A DNA stretch of 20,154 nt from JBEIUO01 sp964549785 (GTDB taxonomy: Bacteria; Planctomycetota; Phycisphaerae; Phycisphaerales; UBA1924). The stretch spans positions 1 to 20,154 of the forward strand of contig CAZJXA010000037.1 of NCBI GenBank assembly GCA_964549785.1. The letters are read 5' to 3'. Positions 6,532 through 12,436 of this stretch are shown here, piece after piece. A program made the position numbers and the translations under genes. The first letter of the stretch is position 1; each line of letters opens with the position of its first letter. The notes under the pieces are model-generated. The model was given only the letters and a program-made list of their open reading frames with translations. It searched no databases and was not told the DNA's origin.

Positions 6532-7752
6532 ATGCCCATTTTTCTGGAGCGGCAGCTTGCGAACGGGTTGACCATTGTGGCCGAGGCCGACGCGGCCGCG
6601 CACACCGCCGCCGCGGGATTTTTCGTGAAGACCGGGGCTCGCGATGAACTGACCCGGGACATGGGGGTGAGTCATTTTCTTGAACACATGATGTTCAAGG
6701 GGACGGCCGAGATTTCGGCGGAGGAACTGAACCGACGGTTTGACGAGATCGGGGCGCGGAACAACGCGTACACCTCGAACGAGATCACGTGTTTTTATGC
6801 CCATGTGCTGCCGGAGGCTTTGCCCGCGGGGCTGGAACTGCTCGCCAAGATGATGCGTCCGGCCCTGCGACAAGCGGACTTTGATACCGAGAAGAACGTG
6901 ATTTTGGAAGAGATCGCGATGTACCGTGACCAGCCGTTCTGGGTGCTCTATGAATCGTGCATCGAGCGTCACTTTGGAACGCACCCGTTGAGCCATCGCG
7001 TGCTCGGCACCGCCGAGAGCATCAAGGCGCTTGAGCAGCCGCGGATGCTGGACTACTTCCATCGGCGGTACTCGGCGGACAACACCGTGGTGGCGTTGGC
7101 GGGGAAGATCGATTTTGATGCGTGCTGCGGATCGATCGAACGCCTGTGCGGTTCGTGGGAAACGACCCGGGTGTCGCGCGACAACGCGGCCCCGCCGATT
7201 GTGGGCGGCGAACTCAACCTGACGGATGCGAAGGTGTCGCGGGGCTATCTGCTGGCGATGTGCAAGGCCCCGGCGATCGACGACGACCGCAAGTACGCGG
7301 CGTCGCTGCTCTCACAGGTGCTGGGGTGCGCCGACAACAGCCGCCTCCATTGGTCGCTGGTTGAAACGGGGATCGCGGAGGATTGCCAGGCGTCCTGCGA
7401 CCCGCACGACGGCTTCGGTGAGTTCTTTGTATTCGCTTCGGGTGACCCGGAACGGCTGCCCGAGATCGAAGCGATCATTCGGAGGGAACTGGACACACTG
7501 GTCGGTTCATTGGTTCAGGATGACCTTGACAAACTGCGGACCAAGATCGCTACGGCGGCCACGATCGGGGGGGAGAAACCTCAGGACCGGATGCACAGGC
7601 TGGGGCGACTCTTTACCTATCTCCGCCGTTACGAACCGCTGGAGGCGGAGATCGACCGCATCGCGGCGGTGACCCTCAGCGATGTTCGTGACGCCGCGGC
7701 GGCGTTTCCGATCCTGCCGCTGACGACGGGCCGGCTGGTGCCGGCGGGGTGA
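6532..7752 (+). CDS. M16 family zinc metallopeptidase (insulinase/processing-peptidase type)
   Basis: The inverted zinc motif HFLEH sits at residues 48-52: His48 and His52 bind zinc and Glu51 is the catalytic base. The third ligand is a Glu in VILEEI (126 or 127), at the usual distance. The middle includes the family DEIGARNNAYTSNEITCFYAHVL segment, and the C-terminal half (about 200-395) is the second, inactive M16 domain. At 406 residues it matches the single-chain processing-peptidase type. No signal peptide is visible, so it probably acts in the cytosol. The ATG at 6532 has no Shine-Dalgarno; a TAGCGT box six bases upstream suggests a leaderless message, but no -35 is evident. It follows thiE on the same strand, but co-transcription is unclear. 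Confidence 0.95.
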   Translation: MPIFLERQLANGLTIVAEADAAAHTAAAGFFVKTGARDELTRDMGVSHFLEHMMFKGTAEISAEELNRRFDEIGARNNAYTSNEITCFYAHVLPEALPAGLELLAKMMRPALRQADFDTEKNVILEEIAMYRDQPFWVLYESCIERHFGTHPLSHRVLGTAESIKALEQPRMLDYFHRRYSADNTVVALAGKIDFDACCGSIERLCGSWETTRVSRDNAAPPIVGGELNLTDAKVSRGYLLAMCKAPAIDDDRKYAASLLSQVLGCADNSRLHWSLVETGIAEDCQASCDPHDGFGEFFVFASGDPERLPEIEAIIRRELDTLVGSLVQDDLDKLRTKIATAATIGGEKPQDRMHRLGRLFTYLRRYEPLEAEIDRIAAVTLSDVRDAAAAFPILPLTTGRLVPAG

Positions 7753-7918
7753 TGGCGGGTACGGCTGGAGGGGATGACAGGACGCGGGGCAGGTCGAAAT
7801 TTTCAAATGATCTTCCGGGAGCCACTCTGGCCAAGCTCTCGGCGGTTCACGATCCCCGATTTCAGTAGCCCGCGATGGAGAATCCTTCCGAAGCGCCGGC
7901 CACGCTCCGGCCCGGGGT

Positions 7919-8620
7919 TCACGGCCGTTGATCTCTTTGCCGATTGAGCTTTCGAGGCCCGATACGAGGGCTTTGCGTTGACTTCGGAACCTGTGGCGGG
8001 GTAAACGACTTCTCCGGCATCGTGCCGCACTCTGGGCAGGGGGCGTCGGTGGCCAAACCGGCCCGAGCATAAAGGCACTTCGCGCACCGCGTGCCGCGGC
8101 GTGTGCGAGCAAGCGTGCGGCGCTCGCGTGACGTCAAGACGGTGGCCCAGTCGATCCACAGCAGGAGGCAAGCCATCGGCGGCAGCAGCACGCCCCAGAC
8201 CAGCGGAATCACAATGAGCAGGGGCGAGCGGTGAACCGGCGCGGGGTTGTTTTTTGCGAAGCGGGCTTGATTCCAGAGCACCTGTGGTCGAAGGTTGGGG
8301 ATGGGAAGTTGCGGCGTGGTCGCCCGCCATTGCTCCCAGACGGTGGTCCGGCCCGTGGACGCCTCGCGGTCCGCAAAGATCGGCGGACCATCCACGATAT
8401 CGATCGCGCCGTCCGCCCGCGGATTTCCCTGATACAGCCACAGGAACACCGACCCGGGGTGGTGCAGTTGCATCATCTGCCCGGCGTAACTGAGCTTGCA
8501 AGGCGGTCCCTGCGAGGTTACCGCCATTGCGGCCAAGACAGCGGAGATGAGTGCCACGCCAAGGAGCAGTTCGGCCACCCTTCGACGACCGCGAAGCGAG
8601 TTAAGCCGAGCGACGATCAC
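7919..8620 (-). CDS. Membrane protein with C-terminal zinc ribbon, function unknown
   Basis: The product has a basic start, a transmembrane segment at about 16-34, an extracytoplasmic domain of about 95 residues without a recognised fold, a second transmembrane segment at about 133-156, and a cytosolic basic region holding a zinc ribbon with Cys at 179, 182, 195 and 198 (CAKCLYAR then CPECG). Small membrane proteins with a C-terminal CxxC...CPECG ribbon are frequent in planctomycetes and have no established function. The start is uncertain. A GTG at 8713 would add 31 residues, but that stretch is rich in codons rare here (AGA, CTA, CAA) and contains a hairpin, so I prefer the GTG at 8620 (233 residues). 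It lies downstream of recO on the same strand. Confidence 0.7.
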   Translation of the reverse strand: MIVARLNSLRGRRRVAELLLGVALISAVLAAMAVTSQGPPCKLSYAGQMMQLHHPGSVFLWLYQGNPRADGAIDIVDGPPIFADREASTGRTTVWEQWRATTPQLPIPNLRPQVLWNQARFAKNNPAPVHRSPLLIVIPLVWGVLLPPMACLLLWIDWATVLTSRERRTLARTRRGTRCAKCLYARAGLATDAPCPECGTMPEKSFTPPQVPKSTQSPRIGPRKLNRQRDQRP

Positions 8621-8647
8621 GGAGAATTGTCTACCGAGAATGCAGAG

Positions 8648-8675
8648 CGGCCTGTCACAGCCTGTCTGACGGCCG
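8648..8675 (-). other. Hairpin in the leader of the membrane zinc-ribbon gene
   Basis: CGGCC pairs with GGCCG and GTCA with TGAC across a nine-base loop, with one bulged base, giving nine base pairs. If the gene starts at 8620 the hairpin lies in the 204-base interval after recO, about 28 bases before the start codon. No T-run follows on the minus strand, so it does not look like an intrinsic terminator. The rest of the interval shows nothing recognisable. Confidence 0.35.
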
Positions 8676-8824
8676 GATTGGTTTCTCGCTGGTAGGTTAT
8701 CGACGTTCTCCACATGATCGGCACCGCACCTCGCGGCGGTTCAAGATACCCGATGGCATCATTCCACACCCTTTCCGCCTCGCAGAGACGCGTCATGTGT
8801 CTGCGTAATCGGCGTGGGTTTTCG

Positions 8825-9592
8825 TCACCGTTCCACAAACGCCCGCAGTCCGGCCGCCTCGGCGTGAAACACCTCGCCGAAGTACTCGGCCAGCAGCCGC
8901 ATCGCTCGGCCCTGAGTCTCCGCGCTTTCTTTCCCGCCTGCCCATTTTTCAAAGCCGGTCCCATCGAAGGTGCTCGGCATTCCGCGAAGGAGCCGCACGG
9001 TTGCGCCCCTCACCCGCCAGACCAGCCCCGTAGCCGAGTCTCCCGCCCCCATCACCAATCCCCCCAATTTCGGCGCGAAGGCCCACGAGGTTTCTGGCCC
9101 CAGCGCCTCACCGGTCCGCATGTCCGCTTCCAAGTCCGGGCGGTGACCTGTCTCCGAGAGCAGGCACCACAGGAACCAGAGGACGGCGGCGGCATCTGTT
9201 TGGGCGGTGTCGCCCACGACCCTCAGGGAGGCCAGCAATTCATCGAAGACCGCCGGGTGAGGATCACTGTGCTCCATCGCGTGATACGCGGCGTCGACGA
9301 GGGCCAGGGAGGCGTGGAAAGCGGAGAGCGTTGATCGCGCCTTGGGGAATGTCTCCACGAGATCCCACGCGGTCAACAGGCTGAGGCCTTCGGTCTGCTT
9401 GACGCGGGCTTGAAACTCGCCCCGGGTCGGCACTTCAACCCCGCCGGAGAACCGAGATTTAGGGCGCTTTGAGCCCTTCGCGACGGCACGGATCAGACCG
9501 TGTTCGCGGGCCAGCACGCACACCACCTGGCTGGTTTCGGACCAGTCCCATTGACGGATACAGATTCCGAAGTCGTGAATCGGCGTGACCAC
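8825..9592 (-). CDS. recO: DNA repair protein RecO
   Basis: RecO helps load RecA onto SSB-coated single-stranded DNA and anneals strands, in RecF-pathway gap repair. The N-terminal OB-fold region has the family pattern WSETSQVVCVLAREHGLIRAVAKGSKRPKSRF (about residues 16-48), followed by the helical domain and a C-terminal part with GGLVM. The product is 255 residues, normal for RecO. The GTG at 9592 is chosen because GGAGAGGAA ends five bases upstream; a GTG at 9631 would add 13 residues and leave that ribosome site inside the gene. The four-Cys zinc module found between helices in many RecO proteins is missing. The gene diverges from the first dehydratase gene with 56 bases between starts. 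Confidence 0.9.
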   Translation of the reverse strand: MVTPIHDFGICIRQWDWSETSQVVCVLAREHGLIRAVAKGSKRPKSRFSGGVEVPTRGEFQARVKQTEGLSLLTAWDLVETFPKARSTLSAFHASLALVDAAYHAMEHSDPHPAVFDELLASLRVVGDTAQTDAAAVLWFLWCLLSETGHRPDLEADMRTGEALGPETSWAFAPKLGGLVMGAGDSATGLVWRVRGATVRLLRGMPSTFDGTGFEKWAGGKESAETQGRAMRLLAEYFGEVFHAEAAGLRAFVER

Positions 9593-9648
9593 ACATTCCT
9601 CTCCGATCGGGGTTGACCCGACCGTACGCACGGGCTTGACTCTGCGGC

Positions 9649-10116
9649 ATGCACTTCACGCTGGTTGATCGCATCCTGAGCCTGACGGACGAATCGGCGG
9701 TCACGCTCAAGAACGTGTCGCTCGCCGAGGAGTATCTGCAGGACCACTTTGCAACGTTCCCGGTGCTGCCCGGGGTGTTGATGATCGAATCGCTGGTGCA
9801 GGCGGCGCGGCTGGTGATGGAACGTCGGGCGGAATCGGCCGCGGGGCTCGCGACGGAACCCATCGGTGAGCACGTCCCGCGATACCCGAACCAACGCTGG
9901 GTTCTCGGGAAGGCCCGTGCACTGAAGTATGGCGCGTTTGTGAGACCGGGCGCGGCACTCCGGATCGAGGTGAATCTCGCGAAGGTCAACGACGACGGCT
10001 CGGTGGATTTCAAGGCCCAGGCTTTGCTCATCGAGCCGCAGTCGACCGTTCCGCCGCCGGTCGCCGCGGCCGGGCGCATCACGCTGAGGCCGGTCCGCTC
10101 GGCTGTTTTTGCCTGA
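9649..10116 (+). CDS. FabZ-like 3-hydroxyacyl-ACP dehydratase (first copy)
   Basis: This hotdog-fold protein resembles FabZ, which removes water from 3-hydroxyacyl-ACP in fatty acid synthesis. The segment SLAEEYLQDHFATFPVLPGVLMIESLVQAA (about residues 24-53) carries the catalytic His33 and Glu47, 14 residues apart as in FabZ. The C-terminal half (about 85-150) gives the remaining strands (GKARALKYGAFVRPGAALRIEV). At 155 residues it is near the normal size. It begins a same-strand set with an acyl carrier protein and a second FabZ-like protein, so it probably acts on substrates held by that carrier. No convincing Shine-Dalgarno precedes the ATG. The exact substrate cannot be told from sequence. 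Confidence 0.88.
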   Translation: MHFTLVDRILSLTDESAVTLKNVSLAEEYLQDHFATFPVLPGVLMIESLVQAARLVMERRAESAAGLATEPIGEHVPRYPNQRWVLGKARALKYGAFVRPGAALRIEVNLAKVNDDGSVDFKAQALLIEPQSTVPPPVAAAGRITLRPVRSAVFA

Positions 10117-10158
10117 AACGCGCGGGGCGAACACCTAGGATCACAGGTATCCCGCGAC

Positions 10159-10175
10159 GGGCCGAGCCTCGGCCC
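10159..10175 (+). other. GC-rich hairpin between dehydratase and ACP genes
   Basis: GGGCCG, a five-base loop and CGGCCC form a six-base-pair stem in the 110-base interval before the ACP gene. No T-run follows, so termination is not supported. It could temper read-through or protect an RNA end. Confidence 0.35.
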
Positions 10176-10226
10176 CACCCGCATCTGCTCTGTTCCCAGT
10201 GCCTCGGTGCTGGCGCCCCTGGAATT

Positions 10227-10616
10227 ATGATGACCCGAACCGAAATTCACACCAAGATCCGAGACGTCCTTGTCGATGCGCTGGCGGTCGATGAGGGGGA
10301 TGTGGTTCCGACGGCGAGGCTGACAAAGGATTTGGGGGCGGAGTCGATTGATTTTCTGGATATCGTCTTCAAACTCGAGCAGGCGTTCGACATTAAGATC
10401 GCCCAGGGGGAACTTTTTCCGGAGAACATGGCGCAAGATTCCCGCTATGTTCTCAACGGGAAGTTCACCGAGACCGGCTTGGAAACCCTCCGCACCCGGA
10501 TGCCCCACGTTGACTTCGCCGGGTTCGAGAAGGATCCGCAATTGATCAAAGTCGCGGAACTTTTCACGGTTGACGCGTTGGTGAAGTTCATTGAAAAGAA
10601 ACTCGCCGGGGTGTGA
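10227..10616 (+). CDS. Acyl carrier protein with an inserted segment
   Basis: The N-terminal half is a typical ACP: helix I near 5-20, then TKDLGAESIDFLDIVFKLEQAFDIKI (33-58), where Ser40 should carry 4'-phosphopantetheine (the family DSL is ESI here), then helix II. The normal end of the fold, FTVDALVKFIEKKL, appears at about 113-126. Between them lie some 45 extra residues (60-105), so the protein is 129 residues instead of about 80. Two adjacent ATGs, at 10227 and 10230, follow a weak GGA; either may be used. Placement between two FabZ-like dehydratases implies that it carries their substrates. It is probably not the sole housekeeping AcpP, but that cannot be settled here. Confidence 0.9.
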   Translation: MMTRTEIHTKIRDVLVDALAVDEGDVVPTARLTKDLGAESIDFLDIVFKLEQAFDIKIAQGELFPENMAQDSRYVLNGKFTETGLETLRTRMPHVDFAGFEKDPQLIKVAELFTVDALVKFIEKKLAGV

Positions 10617-10697
10617 CCGGGAGTCCCGATTCTCGAACTGTGATTCCGTCCTTTCGTTCCCCTCTTGCCGCTCGGCACCAACACCGGTCCCCCTCTC

Positions 10698-11213
10698 ATG
10701 CGATGGATGTGGATCGATCGAATCACGTTCCTTGAGCCGGCCCGGCGGCTGGTGGCGATCAAGAACATCTCCCTCGCCGAAGACTACCTGCACGACCACT
10801 TCGCCGCCGATCCGGGGCGCGGCGTTCCGGCGCAACCAGTGATGCCCGCATCGCTGATCATCGAGGGGATGGCGCAGACCGCCGGGATACTCGTCGGTCA
10901 TGCGGAAGGGTTTCGGGAAAAGGTGATTCTCGCGAAGATCGGCACCGCCGAACTGACGCACGACGCGCCGCCGGGGTACACGTTGCGATACACCGCCGTG
11001 ATCCGCTCGCTCGACCCGGCCGGGGCGGCGACCGAGGGCACCGTTGAACTCATCGACCCCGCGACGGCCCGGGCGAGCATAATCGGCAGGATCGACCTGA
11101 TGTTCAGCCACATCGATCAAAACATGGCTGGAACGGCCTTTCCGGAGCACAACTTTGTGTTCGGGGACTCATTCAAGACACTGCTGCGGATGAGCGGGAT
11201 CATGGTTGGGTGA
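10698..11213 (+). CDS. FabZ-like dehydratase or hotdog protein (second copy, loop insertion)
   Basis: This is a paralogue-like partner of the first dehydratase: MRWMWIDRITFLEP, then KNISLAEDYLHDHF, where His34 matches the FabZ catalytic His, and MPASLIIEGMAQTAG, where Glu56 matches the catalytic Glu. The His-Glu distance is 22 residues here against 14 in the first copy, because of an insertion, and the usual PGVL turn is PASL. After the hotdog strands an extra C-terminal stretch of about 35 residues follows (from about 136). The ATG at 10698 gives 171 residues and fits the family start; a TTG at 10665 is possible but adds non-family residues. Dehydration is likely, but altered substrate choice or loss of activity is possible. 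It closes the dehydratase-ACP-dehydratase set. Confidence 0.85.
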   Translation: MRWMWIDRITFLEPARRLVAIKNISLAEDYLHDHFAADPGRGVPAQPVMPASLIIEGMAQTAGILVGHAEGFREKVILAKIGTAELTHDAPPGYTLRYTAVIRSLDPAGAATEGTVELIDPATARASIIGRIDLMFSHIDQNMAGTAFPEHNFVFGDSFKTLLRMSGIMVG

Positions 11214-11260
11214 CCCCTGCCCTGCAGCCCGCGGGCGGTGATCGATTCTTGAAAGGAAAA

Positions 11261-11341
11261 AGGCCGGAGTGGGATTCGAACCCACGAAGCTTTCGCAACG
11301 GATTTGCAATCCGTCCCATTAGACCACTTTGGTACCCGGCC
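11261..11341 (-). tRNA. tRNA-Cys (anticodon GCA) with a long variable loop
   Basis: On the minus strand all cloverleaf parts are seen: a seven-pair acceptor (GGCCGGG with TCCGGCC, one G-T), TA at positions 8-9, a three-pair D arm CCA...TGG, an anticodon stem ACGGA/TCCGT around TTGCAAA (anticodon GCA, Cys), and a T arm GTGGG TTCGAAT CCCAC. The discriminator base is U, as in bacterial tRNA-Cys. CCA is not encoded. The total is 81 bases, because the variable loop has 12 bases (TGCGAAAGCTTC) where tRNA-Cys normally has four or five. It lies between the convergent second dehydratase gene and the 3' end of the prepilin-like gene, on the strand of the latter. Confidence 0.93.
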
Positions 11342-11389
11342 AGGAATCGGCGAGACGGTAGGCTCTTGCGGGGCGCTGCTTCAAGCGGG

Positions 11390-11437
11390 CGGGTCTGGCG
11401 TCAGGTATGGCCTCAGGTATGGCCCCACGTCTGGCCG
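11390..11437. repeat. Degenerate 12-bp tandem repeat
   Basis: Four 12-base units fill the 102-base gap between the tRNA-Cys and the prepilin-like gene. The middle two (11402-11413 and 11414-11425) differ only at the last base, and the outer two share GT.TGGC. A further weaker unit may follow to about 11449. Nothing else is recognised in that gap. Confidence 0.7.
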
Positions 11438-11443
11438 CGCGTG

Positions 11444-12355
11444 TCACCGGGGTTCGATCCCCCATGTGGGTTCATCCGCGGCATCGGACCAGCGCCGCAT
11501 GTCGCCCAAATCGTCCCACGTCAACACCTCCGCGTGCCCATCGGCGTGGGCGGTGACGGCCCGCCCGTCGAATCGGAGTGAAATGAAGCCGCTATTGAGC
11601 CCGGGGGCCGGACTCCGGGGTTCGTACGCCGATTGCCAGAGCCGCCCCGAAGCTCGCGTGAAGACGGGTGGATCCACGCGGAAAAAGCCTTCGGGGGTTC
11701 CGACGATCGGCACGGCAGATTGGCTTTCTGCGCGGGCGGAGGCGAACATCAGCACTTCAGAGGGTCGATTCAGCGCATCCAACTTCACCGCGTGTACCCG
11801 TCCGAAGACGCGTTGAAAGGCGGGCTCGAACTGTCCCGTTCGCTCGGTCCCGCCGAAGAAGTTGGCATTCATCCCGAGGGCGGGGAAGAGGCTCACGACG
11901 TAGTCGTAGTTGACCCCGAAACCGGCGTACTCGGCCTCGCGCTCCCGCAAGTCGGCGAGGACCCTGGAGTTCTCGTACAAGCCGCGGAAGTCAAAATTCA
12001 GATACGGGGCGATCCGCCACGGATAGCGCTGGGCCACTTCGCCCGTGAGCCGGTCACCGGCCTCATTTCGGACGATCATCCCCCCGTTCACCCATTGGCG
12101 CTTGGCGTAACCGGGAAGCACTTCGCCCTTGGCGTCGTTCGTGTACATCATCACGGCGGTCAGCACCTGCCGCGCGGTTGAAAGTTCACGGGTCTTGCGC
12201 ATGGCGAGACGGCATTTGGCCATCCCCGGCAAGAGGATCGCGATCAGAACAGCGATCACGAAGAGGACGACGAGAAGTTCAATCAGTGTGAAGGCGCGCG
12301 AAGATCGGCCTTTTCGGACCGCTCGGTTTGCGGAAGTGAGTGCATCCAACGTCAT
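11444..12355 (-). CDS. Prepilin-like protein with N-terminal methylation motif
   Basis: After a 20-residue basic leader comes AFTLIELLVVLFVIAVLIAILLPG (21-44), the type IV prepilin / type II pseudopilin signal. A prepilin peptidase should cut before Phe22; Glu26 is the conserved fifth residue of the mature helix. The residue before the cut is Ala, where Gly is typical. The body ends with VTAHADGHAEVLTWDDL, close to the ADGHxE motif at the end of many planctomycete pseudopilin-like proteins. It is probably an exported surface protein anchored by its helix. The ATG at 12355 (303 residues) is chosen; a start at 12415 would overlap the divergent promoter. TATACT lies eight bases before the ATG and no Shine-Dalgarno is seen. 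The gene ends 102 bases before the tRNA-Cys. Confidence 0.9.
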   Translation of the reverse strand: MTLDALTSANRAVRKGRSSRAFTLIELLVVLFVIAVLIAILLPGMAKCRLAMRKTRELSTARQVLTAVMMYTNDAKGEVLPGYAKRQWVNGGMIVRNEAGDRLTGEVAQRYPWRIAPYLNFDFRGLYENSRVLADLREREAEYAGFGVNYDYVVSLFPALGMNANFFGGTERTGQFEPAFQRVFGRVHAVKLDALNRPSEVLMFASARAESQSAVPIVGTPEGFFRVDPPVFTRASGRLWQSAYEPRSPAPGLNSGFISLRFDGRAVTAHADGHAEVLTWDDLGDMRRWSDAADEPTWGIEPR

Positions 12356-12363
12356 CGGCAAGG

Positions 12364-12376
12364 AGTATATTATGCT
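12364..12376. promoter_or_regulatory. Symmetric -10 region of a divergent promoter
   Basis: AGTATATTATGCT matches its own reverse complement at 10 of 13 positions and is the only AT-rich spot between two divergent genes. Minus-strand reading gives TATACT eight bases before the prepilin-like ATG; plus-strand reading gives TATTAT or TATGCT about 60-65 bases before the EF-hand protein ATG. Symmetric -10 regions can drive transcription both ways. No strong -35 was found on either side. Confidence 0.5.
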
Positions 12377-12436
12377 GTGAAACAAGAATCGTTCCTGTCC
12401 AACAAGATTCCGCAAATTCTTCGCCCGGAGCCCTGT

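Noticed and set aside
9459..11150. 563-residue minus-strand open frame across the dehydratase-ACP-dehydratase set
   Set aside because: Its composition is low-complexity and basic, it spans intergenic gaps and three recognisable plus-strand genes, and no domain is seen.
11227..11236. GCCCGCGGGC palindrome between the second dehydratase gene and tRNA-Cys
   Set aside because: As a hairpin it would leave a two-base loop, no T-run follows on either side, and such GC palindromes are frequent by chance at this base composition.
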